DNA of 64,000 nt. Origin: Epiperipatus broadwayi. Taxonomy: Eukaryota > Onychophora > Udeonychophora > Euonychophora > Peripatidae. Under the pieces are notes generated by a model. It was not told the DNA's origin. It made no database searches and worked only from the letters and a program-made list of their open reading frames with translations. A program made the translations under genes and the position numbers. Where the stretch lies: positions 2,109,336 through 2,173,335 of the forward strand of contig JAQFVV010000014.1 of NCBI GenBank assembly GCA_028023455.1. Direction: 5' to 3'. Of this stretch, positions 25,557-38,088 are shown piece by piece. Positions within the stretch are counted from its first letter, which is position 1. The number at the start of each line of letters is the position of its first letter.

Positions 25557-27005
25557 TTAGTAAGGGGTAAGATACATGTTAATGTAAAACTAGAGAGACA
25601 AAAATTATTAAGAAAAACTATATTTACAGTTGATATTCCTAATCTTCAGAAACATTCTAATGAATTTAAATTAGAACTTACAAATCGGTTTCAAGTATTA
25701 GTAGATTTTGAACATGATTCAGATTTGAATGAAATTAATATGAAAATAACTGATACACTTTTAAAAACTGCAACAAAGATAGCTGGTAGAAAAAAGCAGC
25801 AATTGACTAATAAAATTTCTACTGAGACTAGAGAACTTATGAAGAAAAGAAGGAATATGAAGATATGCAAGAATGATGCATTAAAAAGAATTGAATATCT
25901 CGAATTTTGTAAAATGGTGCGGAAAAGAGTTGAAAATGATATAAGAAAGTATAACTGTGAACTAACAAGAAAAGCTGTAGAAGAAAATAAAAGTCTTAAG
26001 AATGTAAAACAACATTTTGGTATTGGTAGGAAATTTATATCTGCAATAAGGAAAAAAGATGGAATTATTACTAAAAAGAGGGATGACATTATGAAATTGG
26101 TAGAAGATTTTTATCAAGAATTATATAGTAATAAAGAACAAGTACCTCCTATATCTATTACATCTTCCGAATTGCCCAGAATTTTAAATGAAGAAGTGAG
26201 AAATGCTATTAAATGTATGAAAAAAGGAAAGGCTCCAGGTAATGATGGAATTATAATTGATATATTAAAAGAAGCAGGTGAAGAAACAGAAAAAATATTA
26301 GCAAAGTTATATATCAAATGTCTAAATGATAAAGATGTACCGGATGATTGGAAGAATGCAGTAATAATATTAATATTTAAAAAAGGTGATAAAGAAGATA
26401 TTAGAAATTACAGACCTATCAGCCTTTTATCAGTTTTATATAAAAATTTTACCAAGATAATTACAACTTGTCTACAGAGAACCTTGGATTTTCACCAACC
26501 AAGAGAACAAGCTGGATTTAAAAGTGGTTTTAGTACAGTAGATCATATTCAAGTATTGAGAGAAGTTATAGAAAGGACAAATGAATATGAGTTGTCATTA
26601 TGTTTTGGATTTGTAGATTATGAAAAGGCATTTGATTCTATAAACATTTCTTCAGTGATTAAAGCATTGGATCATCAATGTATAGATCCAGGATATTGTC
26701 ATATTTTAAAGAATATTTATAAAAATGCAACAGCAACAATTAGATTACATAATGATACTGGGAAAGTCAACATTGAGAAAGGTGTAAGACAAGGTGACTC
26801 CATATCTCCAAAACTTTTTACAGCAGTGCTTCAAGAAGTATTTTGTGGATTAAAATGGGAAACTAAAGGAGTGAAAGTAAATGGAGATTATTTAAGTCAT
26901 TTAGATTTCGCAGATGATGTAGTTGTTTTTGCAAATAATGCTTCCGAGCTGCAGGAAATGTTGCAGGAGTTATCAGATGAAAGTAGGACTAAAGATAAAT
27001 GTTAA
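25557..27005 (+). pseudogene. RTE reverse transcriptase domain, copy 2
   Basis: It is in frame with the endonuclease. RT landmarks are KAPGNDGI (26229), a PDDWKNAVIILIFKKGDKED block (26341), RNYRPISL (26401), QAGFKSGFSTVDH (26508), FVDYEKAFDS (26609, first catalytic Asp), KGVRQGDSISPKLF (26779) and LDFADDVVVFANN (26901; FADD active site). The frame ends DESRTKDKC at 27005. The thumb continues in another frame from ATG 26977. Fingers and palm are intact, apart from the loss of continuity with the thumb. Confidence 0.85.
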
Positions 27006-27501
27006 AAAGACTAAAGTAATGTTTAATCGATTTGCTCAAAATATGAAAATAAAGATTGATTATGATGAATTAGAAGAAGTTAAGAGTTACAAATACCTTG
27101 GTCAGATTATTAATACAGATGGAAACATAATAGAGGAAATTAATCATAGAATTAAACTTGGTTGGAGTGCTTTTGGTAGAAATAACTTGATATTAAAAGG
27201 AAATATGCCTATGTGTTTGAAAAGAAAGGTTTTTAACAAATGTGTTTTACCAGTTCTTACTTATGGATCTGAGACTTGGACACTTAATAGAAGATCAATA
27301 CAGAGACTTCAGACCACTCAAAGAAGTATGGAGAGATGTATGTTGGGAGTAACAAGAAGAGATCGAAAACGCAATGTATGGGTAAGAGAACAAACAGGTG
27401 TTACTGATCTCATTGAAAAAATTAAAAGATTGAAGTGGAGTTGGGCTGGACATATTGCTAGAAGAGATGATAATAGATGGACAATTGAAATTTTAAACTG
27501 A
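26977..27501 (+). pseudogene. RTE thumb and C-terminal domain, copy 2
   Basis: This open stretch is in the +1 frame relative to the RT. It starts at an ATG inside the end of the RT frame and runs MKVGLKINVKKTKVMFNR, KYLGQIINTDG, LPVLTYGSETWTLNRRS and AGHIARRDDNRWT. It stops at TGA 27499 where copy 3 has TGG. The C-terminal block with paired W and H residues is usual in RTE proteins. Copies 1 and 3 have the same frame relation, so the break predates the separation of the copies. Confidence 0.8.
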
Positions 27502-27670
27502 ATTCCAAGAGATTGTAAAAGACCCAGAAGGAGACCACATGTAAGATGGATGGATGAAATAAGAAAATGTGTAGGGGTGATGTGGAGAAGAGAAGCTAAA
27601 GATCGGAGAAGTTAAACTTGGAGAGACCTTCATCCTGCAGTGGATTGATAATGGTTGATAATGATGATGA

Positions 27671-30600
27671 TAGAGTATATATTCAAAATATTAATTTGTG
27701 TATGAGACAAGTTAGCAATAATTCATACAACATATTATAATTTTTAGAAACAATAAAAAAAAAATGTGCGAAATTTATTTATTTAAAAATAATATCCATG
27801 GATATTAATTTTCCAATTGCAATATTTTATTCAAAAATAGATAATTTTACTTAAATTACTTTGATGTTAAAATATAAATTCATTTTATATACGATACTGT
27901 ATATATACAATTTAAATAGAATTATTTATTTGCTTCTCTGAAAACCATATATGAAAAATGCATATTTTTATCAAGATTAAACAATTTAGTTTTGTAATCA
28001 GGTATATAATAGTGATATAAGTCAATGTTTCTATAACCAGACATATTAATAAAGATGTAAATCAGAGTGCACACAGATTAGTAGAAATGTAAGCCAGGGT
28101 GTATATGTAATCAGAGATATTAGTGGAGATATTAGTCATGGTGCTTAAGTAACCAAAGATATTAATAGAAATATAAATTATAGTGCTTATATAAGTAGAA
28201 GTATTAATGATGATGTAATTCTGAAATATTAGTTACCACTCAATTTTTTTTTACTATGCTTTTTAGAAGGCATAATAAATTAATGCTGTTTAGAAAACGG
28301 TAATTGGAGGGAAAAAATTTAAATGCATATTGCAAACACTGAAAGTGGTGTTAACAGTTTATTATTGTTTTTGATATTTATACCAAATTTTGGATTTAAA
28401 TAAATATAACACTAATACTATGTAAGTGATAAATATGTTTTGCTTTTTGTTTTTATGAAGGTAGTCAAGTAATACTGAAGAAAATAAAAGAAATAAAAAG
28501 GCTTTTTAATAAAAGAATTGGTATATTTAAGGGAATAATAAAGTGATTAGAGAACAAAAATTGTTTTTTTAAAGAAGATAGTAGAAATTCGATTTTTAAG
28601 CATGAGTTTAGAAGATAATTTTTAAAAAGGAGTTAAATACGTTTAAAAACATTGAAATTTTAAAGCAAAATTAGGGTGGTGGCGAGATACAATTTACTGA
28701 TCATGCGGTTAGTGATATAAAAATAATGACATGTATTACAGTGAATTGTGAAAAAGAAAATAAGAAAAATAAATGAAGATTATCTTAAATAAGGAGATAA
28801 ATATATGAATCTTAAGAACAAATTGAAATATTACAGATTTAAGAAAATGACTAATAGAACTTTTTCACAACCAAAGATGATCCATGTCAACTTTTTTATT
28901 AAGCCTGTTGTTTTTTTTTCTATCTCTTAATTCATTTTCTAAATTCTTAAAAATACTCTCACATTTTCTATTATTTATTTTTCATTAATACATTTTTTTT
29001 CTTCAGTTGCTATTGTTTTTTTTTTCTAGTGTTATAATTACATTCTTATGATGGAAGTCAGATTTTTATTTTACTTTAATTTTCACCAAAATATTGGCTA
29101 TTTATATTTCTGATTTTTTTTCTCTCTTTTTTCTGAAAACATCATGGAAAAGAGTCAAACAAATTTCTAATGATTATTTAAGGATAAGTGAACAAATTAT
29201 TTTTATGTTATTGGAAATTACTTTCTATATTATTTGTCTGTCAGTTATTATATCATAATTTTATCAGTAACTTTAATTTCAACCTTTGTATTATTAAGAT
29301 TGATTTGCTAGAAAAATTGTTAAGACAACAAGCAATTTTATATTTCCCACAAAACATAATGCATATTGTTTAGTAATATCTATTGCCTAATTATTCAACC
29401 TTATATAGATTGTACATGATTACTTATATAATATAAATACCCAAAATAGAGTTTACACTTTAATGTAAAATTTAGAAACTTAATATTTTTTCAACATCTT
29501 AGCATCACAATTATGGTGACCAGCCCAACATTTTACTATTAAAATAATATTTTAAAAATATATTTGTTACTTATTTGAATGTTTAAGTTTCTCTAATTCG
29601 TCTCATGTTTCTTTTTCTTTTTTTCTGTCATTTCTTTATTTACACACTATCCGAATTGAATCCATGTTCTTTTTCATGGTTATTAAATACTTATGTGAAG
29701 TTAGAACTAACTTTTACTTTTTTTATCCATATTTTATAATCATGAAAAGGAACATGGTCATGAATTCAATCCTGATAATATTGATGAGATAATTTATGCC
29801 AAAAAGAAGTGTTAGAATGAGAAAAAAAAATATTGGTTTATTATATAAAATTAAACATGATGAATCAAAAAGCAAACAGCATTCAAGTAATTATAAAATA
29901 GTTTTTTTAACTATTTATCATGAAATGCAATGTCATATTCTAAAGTTAAAAGTTCTTTCATTCAAACTTTTTATGAACTTCTGAACAATAAAACCATTTG
30001 ATTTTTGCTTTTGATTTTAATAGTGAAATGTGTTGATAATAAGATATTAATGTTTTGAAGTATAGCATTTATAAAATTAATTTTCAAGTATGTATTGTAT
30101 TACAATGTCTTGATATTATATTTACCACTCATAAAGGGTCAATTTATTTTATAGACGCACATCATTTGCTTATAAAGTTATTTTGGGAATGTGAGAAAAT
30201 TTAAATAAATATGTTGATATCCTTTTCAATCTAAAGATGGATGTAAGTTATAACATGTAATTCAGATACTAATATGTTGTTGCTGCTGTTTAAAATTACA
30301 AGATACAAAATTCCATCTCAATAATATAACTATTTCAATAAAATTAACTATGTGTAGAGAGAATTATTATTTTACCTAACTTATAATATGTAAGTATTCC
30401 ACATGGTTTGGTACATTGGCAGAGTTGTAGTTTTTGTAGTTCAATTTTCATGGATTGCAAATCTTTAACAGTAAACTATTCAGTTTTGTTTAATATTATA
30501 TAGTGAGAATTGAACTCTCTACCAACATAATAAAAAACATTAGAAAAATGTTATTTAAGAATGTCAAATTTTCAAAATCAGTGGCAAAATTAGTGAATCA

Positions 30601-31435
30601 GTCATAACTTGCTGGATATGAAAAAAGTCTATATTGTAAAATCTTCTTTTCATTGGATTAGAAATGTGAAATGATGAACACAAAAAATCTTTCTAAAAAA
30701 TATATTTTATAATGAACTTGAACCTTGTTTTGATGGGAGAGGCAGACTTTTTTAGATCCTGACAAAAGCAAAAGCTAGAAACAATTTGAAAAAATGAGTA
30801 TTATAGTGTAAGGTTCATTGATTATTCAAACATATACATAGCTCCAGAGTGAAGTATATATTAATCATAAATATGTTTTGTTAGTATTAGCATTTTTAGC
30901 TAAATGATTAAATAGCATGTAATTAGCTTAAAACTGAGATCACTAATATATGCATACTAATCTGTCTGACTTAGTATCCTATCTTTATTACTATGCAAAT
31001 GGGTTGGTTTAGGTTCAAATTTTAGGATATTGTGGCTCAAAATTTAAAAATCACAGTTTGATTCTGTCAGTTTTAATGCACAAACATCATATAACCTTCT
31101 TGGGTCACAAACTATTTAATTAGTTCATTACTTACATGCTTTGATGAATTGCTGACTCTCAATCTATCACTTAAGTTTTTAAAAGTGTTATTTCAAATAA
31201 GTTTTTACTGTTTTCTAGAATTATTTTTAATATTAAGTAATGCAAAATAGAAGCATATTTACTTTTCCCTTTTTTAATGGCAGAACTAAAGAGTTATTAA
31301 GAAATATTCAAGTGTAATTATGTGTAATTTGATGTCATTTACACAAGTGAATTGAAAAAGGTTAATTCTGTATGAATTCAAAAAAGAAGTATCTGATTAG
31401 TGAGGCAACATTGTCTAAAGCATCCAAAAGATTTA
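27671..31435. other. No gene seen; contains a minisatellite
   Basis: AT-rich sequence with no recognisable gene. The only structured part is the degenerate tandem repeat at 28018-28220. Poly-T and CT-rich tracts occur at 28907-29130. Confidence 0.5.
28018..28220. repeat. Degenerate tandem repeat, about 40-bp units
   Basis: Roughly five units share the pattern 'agtgc...taaccagagatattaatagagatgtaa' with substitutions and length changes. Examples are 'aaccagacatattaataaagatgtaa' (28036), 'atcagagatattagtggagatatt' (28110) and 'aaccaaagatattaatagaaatataa' (28151). It is a decayed minisatellite with no spacers of CRISPR type. Confidence 0.6.
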
Positions 31436-31467
<32 letters not shown>

Positions 31468-31498
31468 TATTTCCAGGAGCTTCCATATTGTAAAAATA

Positions 31499-31549
31499 GA
31501 ACAACTGATGTTTCAGTACAATAACAAGTACTTTTTTCAGAGCTTGTTC
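31499..31549 (-). ncRNA. Degenerate hammerhead-like motif, left PLE arm
   Basis: On the minus strand, GAACAA-g-CT and AG-TTGTTC can form stem I. Between them lie CTGAAAA (core expected CTGANGA), a stem AGTAC/GTACT around an 8-nt loop, and GAAAC with almost no stem III. The layout is that of the hammerheads found in PLE terminal repeats. The G8 core position is A, and stem II has an extra A instead of G10.1-C11.1, so cleavage is unlikely here. Confidence 0.45.
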
Positions 31550-31699
31550 TTTCTCTAGTCATAAGAATTTGTCTGGTGAAATTTAAAATATTTTTTTCCA
31601 TTGTTATTTTCTCCTCATTTTCAAATTTTTTTGGTTGTGAAATTTAAAAAAATATTTTATCCTCCAGGTTTTTTCCAAATATTGTTAATTTTATTCAGT

Positions 31700-31900
31700 T
31701 CACATTTTTTATTTACGCTTTTAGGTCTTTTAAAAATCTCTATAGCTTTGCTTCCCTTACCAGTTTTTGGTCATATTGCGCAATTTTTGCTAGATGTGTT
31801 TTATTAAAATTGTTGTTATTATTAAATAATTTAATATGTGAATTTTCTAACTGCCAAAATGTGTTCCTCCTTTCTTATGTTTACTTCATGATTTGTCTGT
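31700..31900 (-). pseudogene. PLE endonuclease C-terminal remnant, left arm
   Basis: Minus-strand translation at about 31804-31720 gives THLAKIAQYDQKLVREA, followed after one frame change by residues equivalent to IEIFKRPKS in the right arm. This resembles the C-terminal helix of PLE GIY-YIG endonucleases (the 'xYDxRLxREAIEI' region). Only the last part of the domain is present, because the copy is truncated at the centre of the inverted repeat. Confidence 0.6.
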
Positions 31901-31907
31901 TCATGGG

Positions 31908-32110
31908 ACAGACCAATCATGGAATAAACATAAGAAAGGAAGAAAATATTTTGGCAGTTAGGGACAAAATCAACTAACCATGACATCAATTTTATTAAAA
32001 CACATCTTCCTATAAAAATTGAACAATATGACTAGAGATTGCTAAGGGCAGCTATAGAAATTTTTAAAAGGCCTAAGAGCATAAGTGAAAAATTGAATTG
32101 AAGAAAATTA
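31908..32110 (+). pseudogene. PLE endonuclease C-terminal remnant, right arm
   Basis: Plus-strand translation at about 32000-32095 gives IKIEQYD-stop-RLLRAAIEIFKRPKS, matching the left arm on the other strand and the PLE endonuclease C-terminal pattern. It has stops and is truncated at the inverted-repeat centre. Confidence 0.6.
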
Positions 32111-32249
32111 ACAATATTTGGAAAAAGCTATTGGAGGATAAAATATTTTTAAAAATTTCTCAACCAATAGAATTTGAGAATGAGGAGAAAATAACAAAGG
32201 GAAAAAATAGTGATTTTAAATCTCATCACACACATTCTTATGATTTGAG

Positions 32250-32300
32250 AAAGAAGCTCTAAAGAAAGTACTTGTTATTCGACTGAAATGTCAGCTATTT
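32250..32300 (+). ncRNA. Degenerate hammerhead-like motif, right PLE arm
   Basis: This is the right-arm counterpart of 31499-31549. It has CTCTAAAGA, then AAGTAC, a TTGTTATT loop, a mutated closing strand CGACT and GAAAT. Several positions have decayed further. It is listed because it conserves the order of elements seen in the left arm. Confidence 0.35.
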
Positions 32301-32400
32301 AGTTATTATATTTTTACTACATAGAAACTCTCGGAAGTAATACTATTCATCATTTATCTATGGAGATTTTAGAATTTATATATATATACACACACACACA

Positions 32401-35400
32401 ATCTTTAGTAACAGACTCATTCAAACTCATAAGGAGCTCAGTAGAGTTTAAAGTAATTAAAACTTTATGCTAAATGTTTATAAAAACAATGATTAAAATA
32501 ATTGAGTATCTAAAATTAAGCAAAATTTATCCTAATGTTGATAATTACACATGGTTATGTAGTTATTAAATATTTTAATAAAATCTATTGATTTCAAAAT
32601 AAATAAAATGTTTGTAAAGGTAAAAATTATGTAAAATAATAAATATATGAATCATTATGGAAAATCATATAATATTTAACATATTCTATTATTGTATTTA
32701 AGATTCTAGGAAATCCGCTATTGGTGTACTTTTAATTTTTGCCTGACAAATAAATGTATTATATTTTAAAATTTTATAGTTTTTATATAGAACATAAAAA
32801 AAGTATATCTATATTAAGGAAAATTCAAAATGAAATTCAAGAACTATATGTACATATTAATAGTATCAACTTGTATTTTTTAAAATTATAAAAAAAAGAA
32901 TCAAAAAACATATTCTCAAAAGTTCATTTCACATCTAATTTAGAAATAATATAATTAATTATAATTCATTAAGGTTTTATGATTAATAATTTATTAGATA
33001 ATCGATTTCCAAATGGGCTCTAAGATAGAGAAACAATCTGTAATTAATATTAAAGAAAACATTTTTTGATAAGTAAGAATGGGGGCTTGAGAATCAGGTA
33101 TCCATATTTACCCAACTTCAGTAGACTATGTAAGGAATTAATCATTCATTTATTTATAGATTCATTGATAGATCATTTGAGGTATTTATTCTTTAATGCT
33201 TCTAGAAAATTTATGAAATTTATACCTGTGGTCATAGTGCAGTGCAAAACTGGAATTAGAAAAGAAGAGAAATGGCATTATGGACAAATTACCATGTCTT
33301 GGTAATAACTATCTATATAAAGAAGTCATATAACCAGAAAATATTTTTAGTATTAATTTTATTCTTTTTCTTAGGGAAATTTTTTTATGAAAATGGCTGT
33401 CCAAATATATGTATTGAGAGCATATTTTATGTATTATTCACACTTCCAAAAATGTAATTACTCAAAGGTGAAATGTTTTTTTTTTACCATGCCTTATAGT
33501 TAGTAGTCTGAAAATGATGATGATACACAAGTCAGCATTTTTGCCTATTCGATATTCTGATAGAAGTTTGTTCCTGCTATGCAAGTATTGTCTTAGATTG
33601 CTGAAATAAAATATTATATGTATATTAGAAAAGATTTGAAGAGTCCAAATTGGAGATTAAACTCAAAATAATTTATAAAGAACCAAAGAGTAGTGTAAAC
33701 AAATATTAAAAGACTACTATGCTGAAGACAAGTCTATAATTGGGGAAAGACAATTAACAACTTATTGTTAAATCTGCAGTAAGATTGTTTTTTGTTATAT
33801 ATAAAATATAAAGTAAAACTTTTTTTTTATTATAATTGTCAATTATTGTTTTTATTATTCATTTGATTTACTGGAATTTGTATTAAGTTTTTTTTTTTTT
33901 CCTCATTGTGGTTTAAGGCTGTGACTGAATTTGAATGTTTGTTCCTTTTATTTATTCTGAAATATACATATATATTTGTTAGAAAAGTTAATGTAAAAGT
34001 CTTTTGTGTGGCAGCAAAATATAACAAACTAAACAGTTAGTGAAGGTAATTTATCTTTTTCTTTAGTAATATCTTTTTGATATACCATTTCAAGGTGTTC
34101 TTATATTATGTCTATGTTTATATATAATTGTAGGTAGTTTTTAATTAATCAAGTTATTTTAATAAATTGATTTGCTACTTAAAGTCATATTTATTGTTTA
34201 TACCATTCTTATTTAAATCTTGTCTCATTTCCATTGTGTATTTAAATAGCTTATATTTCTGAACATGCTTAAACTCTAGATTCAGAATATATTGAAATGT
34301 TCAGGAACATATTAGACTCTTATCAATGTAATGTGTATTATTGATGACATCTGAAAACCATTATACATAACTATTTTAATTTTTTTTTTTAAATATAATT
34401 TTTCTTTTTTTTCTTCCCATTTCCTCTTTTCATGACTTCTCATACAATTATTATGGTAATAAAAAAAAATATTATTATGTGCTATAATTATAATATAAAT
34501 TAAAAATAATGACTTTTTTTCTATTTATAGTTTATAATAACATAAAAGGCTGAAACCTTTGACAGATGCACCTTAAAAATGCTTAAATGACAGCCAATCA
34601 GATAGTAATAATGACTGCACAAGGAACTTTCAATTCAAAACACAAGTCAAAGATTTTACGGGAAAAAGATGGAACCCACCTTTTTCTCTACTTGAATTTA
34701 TATATAAATAAACCAGACTCAAGTATTTTGAACTAAGAGTGTGAAGCTTTAAACACCTTCACATTTAATTCACTAAATATTATATATAAATAAACAACAT
34801 GAAATCTTTCAATTTACTATGCAGTAATTTTCAAATCTAATGAAATGATAACAAATGTAATTATATTAAATTTATTAACCACAAGTAGATGATATAATAA
34901 TAATGTAAAAGGCTGAAACCTTTGACAGGTGCACCTTAGAAATGCTTAAATGATAGCCAGTCAGTTAGTAAAAATGACTGCACAAAGAACTTTCAATTCA
35001 TGAAATATACTAATTATAATTATAGATATGTATAGCTACATGAATAATATTATCCAAATATTTATATCTGTGCATTTCCATTCATGTTTAAACAAACAAT
35101 TATTAGTTTTTATATAGATGTATTGTACATGTTCATAGTTGGTTTTTATTAGTTTTAATGTAATTAGGTTGATAGACTTTTTTCTGTTTGAATTTTAACA
35201 TAAAGGTGTAGCTTTTATTGACAATTTATTTTATAGCTATATATTAAATAGAGAATGTGTAGTGCTGAATTATCATCTTCTGTTAATTGCTCTGCTATGT
35301 CCCCCATTTCTACTTCTAATTTACTTTTCTGTTTATACATACTTAACATATCACATCTTCATAATAACCTTGCACATTATACCTCTTTTATACTATATTT

Positions 35401-36089
35401 TATTTTAAAAAATGGATATTAATGAATCAGGTTTTTCCAGATGGACTATCCATTACATAAGTCTTTATTTATATGATTATTTTTTATTTTATTGTTTTAT
35501 AAATCATTAGTGAAAAAAAATTGATTATTATCAGAGTTAATATATTTCTTTTCTTAATAATAAATGTACTTTTCAAAATTTTGCTGTTTTATCCATGTTT
35601 TTATACATTTCAGTATTTTTTTTTTATAATTTAACTTTATTTACAGTATTATATTTATTATTTTATATTTTAAATGTGTAATGGATTTGCAGTCTTGTGT
35701 GGTTTTACAAGAATTATTTTTTGTGATGTCTTTTTTAATAAAATATTTTATTCTATGAAATTGTCTAACTATGTAAATTGCATTGATAACAAATATTAAG
35801 CGATATCAAATTTTTTGTATAAATAATGCAGAATATATTAGAAATAATTTAAATAATGTAAAATTAAATAGAAACCAGGAAATAAATATAATGGATATAG
35901 AAAATTGTACCCAAATATACCAAGATTATAAGTTATACACATATTGATAAGAAGGAAAGTATATCAACATATACATAATCAAAATAATAAATATTGTAAG
36001 AGTTTTAATATTAACAGATAATCCTTTATACTTTAAATATAATATCGATTACTGGAATATACATAAATGATGTGAAGAAATGTTCTATT
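32401..36089. other. No gene seen; AT-rich with a 94-bp direct repeat
   Basis: No supported gene. The direct repeat at 34543-34999 is the one clear structure. Open stretches at 33066-33305 and 33272-33457 overlap each other and have no family resemblance. Confidence 0.5.
34543..34999. repeat. 94-bp direct repeat, two copies 363 bp apart
   Basis: Copies at 34543-34636 and 34906-34999 begin TAAAAGGCTGAAACCTTTGA and end ACTTTCAATTCA, with about ten differences. Sequence outside does not align. This could be the ends of a small element or a local duplication. I do not recognise the family. Confidence 0.7.
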
Positions 36090-36215
36090 AGTGGTTTAGT
36101 ATTCTCAATATTTATAAATGAAATAGAAAATGCTATAATTAAAAGAGGAATAATAACTAAATTAACAATATATTATTTTAGACATTTGGATGATATTTTA
36201 GTAATTTATAGTGTT
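36090..36215 (+). pseudogene. PLE-type reverse transcriptase scrap with DD motif
   Basis: One frame reads SGLVFSIFINEIENAII, then TIYYFRHLDDILVIYS (about 36158-36212). FRHLDDI corresponds to the catalytic YVDD block of Penelope-type RTs, and SGLVFSIFINEIE to the preceding 'SP-x-x-ANIFMxxxE' block. It differs from copies A-C, so it is probably another PLE family. A stop follows soon after, and only about 40 residues are recognisable. Confidence 0.55.
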
Positions 36216-36819
36216 GAGTCAAATTTATAGTGAATTTAATAATAATATAAATGACATTATTTAGCAAATCAAACCTTTAATAAATATCCCCCTCTTTTTA
36301 TTTTTGTCCAAAATTGTTATTAATTGCAACATATAAATTCTTTCTTTCTTTTTTTTTAATAAATCTTGTTTTATTTTATGGACCATCTCTTTTTGAAATA
36401 TACAACTTATTATTATACCTCTTCACCTTCATTTTAATTTTCTTCTGCGATTATTTTCAATATACATTTTTATAAAATATATATATAGATCTATATTTAT
36501 AATTTATAGTATATTTACCAAAGTCCATCATAACTATAACATAAAAATGTATTCAAATAGAATTATGTTATATTTTCTAAAATCAAAATAATTTTTATAT
36601 TTATATTCACATTATTAAAAGTCTTTTTTTTTTTTGCTATATTCCTATTTTACTGTACATCTATTAATTTTTCTATATTCTGTATATTTTACTTATGTGA
36701 GCTCATTACCAATTGCATTTTTGCAACATTTTTTGATTGCAATATATGGTGTAATTTCACTTTTCTTATGAATTTAAAAAAAATCTAAAGATATCAGCAT
36801 TCCTCAGAGGATAAAGTCT
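36216..36819. other. No gene seen
   Basis: AT-rich sequence with homopolymer T tracts. Nothing is supported. Confidence 0.5.
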
Positions 36820-37577
36820 TTTTTTTTTTAAAAGAAAAATTGTATGTGATGCCTATGGCTTCACCTTTCTCAGATTCAAGAAGCTCTCAGCCACTATGCC
36901 CAGAGAACATTTTAGCCATCTTACCTTCCCTTTCCATTCTCCTTTTTCCCATATTCTTCTCTAGCCTGCTCCATCCCATTTCCACAACCCAGCATAAAAA
37001 CCAAGAACCTTCTTTTTTGTACAATCACTATGTTTGTATTTATTTTCCCACAGCTTCATTATTTGTACCCTTTCTGCTTACAGACATTTAGATTCAATTA
37101 ACAGATGCCTAATATTTTCTATGCCTTTATTACGTAACTTGCTGACTAAATCACTCATATTTTTTTATTTATGTGTATATTCCCTTGTTGCTAAAGATCC
37201 TGTTCGAGCCTTAAACAGTAAATTAGTTTCCCTGCTATTATTATAAATCAACTTACACCCAATACTCTATTTCTTTTTATATATATATATATATATATAA
37301 ACTCTTTTTACTTTTCATACTAGTTCTCTATCTCTCCAATGCCCTATTTTTTATTAATGCAACTATTCTATCCCATTTTTTGCCACTATAACACTTAACA
37401 ATTCTCCTTACACAATCATACCACCTTTATATCACATGATCACCACCATCCCATGCTAGCACATAGCTTTTAATAAACAGGCAAAAACTCTCCATATAAT
37501 AGTGCCACCTTGTGCTAACCAAAGTAATCAATGGATGCCAGAAGGCTTGTGCATAAAATCTCTATCTAGTGCCTACT

Positions 37578-37638
37578 TATCCAAGATCCTCAGACTAGTT
37601 TCTGGCTTCCTTCGTCAGTGAGGAGCCTTGTATCTGAG
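37578..37638 (-). ncRNA. Hammerhead ribozyme motif, repeat unit 1
   Basis: On the minus strand, stem I TCCTCA pairs fully with TGAGGA, with an outer helix CAA/TTG. The core CTGACGA complements 37612-37618. Stem II is short (GG/CC) with A on both sides, followed by GAAA (37599-37602). The palindromic ACTAGT gives a minimal stem III and the cleavage triplet GTC (complement of 37593-37595). The weak point is the A/A at the base of stem II, where hammerheads normally have G-C. A palindromic stem III is also seen in PLE hammerheads thought to act as dimers. Confidence 0.55.
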
Positions 37639-38023
37639 AGCACTGCACCTAGATCTTAGGATATAACGCAACCCTCCAGCAGACACCTTTTATCTCTACT
37701 TCACTACAAAAGTATGAGAATGAAATTGAAAACACAATATTTTCAATCTAAGCTCAATAGCTTATATAGTCATATGGGTCTGAACTCAATTCAGCACCCA
37801 TACATTTTGGTGACTTTGGCTCTTTAACAACCATAGCCACCATTATCCTATTAGGCAGGATTGGTGTTAAACCACTAATCATCACATGATCACCATCTCA
37901 TGCTAGCACATAGCTGTTAGTAAACAGGCAAAAACTCTCCATATAGTAGTGTCACCTTGTGCTAAGCAGAGTAATCAATGGATTCCAGAAGGCTTGTGCA
38001 TAAAATCCCTATCTAGTGCCTAC

Positions 38024-38088
38024 TCATCCAGTATCCCCAGACTAGTTTCTGGCTTTTGGCCTTCGTCAGTGAGGAGCCTTGGATCTGC
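38024..38088 (-). ncRNA. Hammerhead ribozyme motif, repeat unit 2
   Basis: It has the same architecture as unit 1. The core CTGACGA complements 38063-38069. Stem II is GGC/GCC with an AAAA-containing loop, followed by GAAA, ACTAGT and the GTC triplet. Inner stem I is TCCTCA/TGGGGA with one G-T wobble, and outer stem I is ATCCA/TGGAT. This unit has the strongest stem II of the copies. A/A remains at the stem II base. Confidence 0.6.

Larger units (their letters stand above)
24867..27670 (+). mobile_element. RTE-type LINE, 5'-truncated copy 2
   Basis: It is almost identical to copy 3 (about six differences over 680 bp of the endonuclease region by eye) but starts at the equivalent of base 44789, so it lacks the 5' untranslated region and the first residues. 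It ends with the TGATAATGATGATGA-type 3' repeat. Breaks seen are an in-frame TGA at 25554 (CGA in copy 3), the shared frame change near 26980, TGA for TGG at 27499, and a 5-bp deletion at about 27613. Unlike copy 3, its endonuclease-to-RT junction is in frame. No clean target-site duplication is visible. Confidence 0.9.
31436..32400. repeat. Large inverted repeat made of two PLE 3' ends
   Basis: Arms of about 470-490 bp are inverted around a 7-bp loop at 31901-31907. The left arm lies on the minus strand and the right arm on the plus strand. Both arms contain the same PLE endonuclease C-terminus, a 3' untranslated region with a hammerhead-like hairpin, and end in TA/CA microsatellite (31439-31466 and 32376-32400). 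PLEs are known to generate inverted 5' structures on insertion. Here two copies truncated at the same point diverge from a common centre. The arms have drifted considerably, so this is not an assembly fold-back. Confidence 0.8.

Noticed and set aside
28018-28220. Regular repeats considered as a CRISPR-like array
   Set aside because: Units are degenerate and contiguous with no unique spacers, and the context is eukaryotic. A minisatellite fits.
34543-34636. GGCTGAAAC...GACAG considered as a hammerhead
   Set aside because: No CTGANGA core and no stem II of the right form.
36840-37246. Two overlapping plus-strand open frames with secreted-protein-like composition
   Set aside because: They are antisense to the C-terminal part of the minus-strand LINE, and the open frames reflect its A-rich codons.
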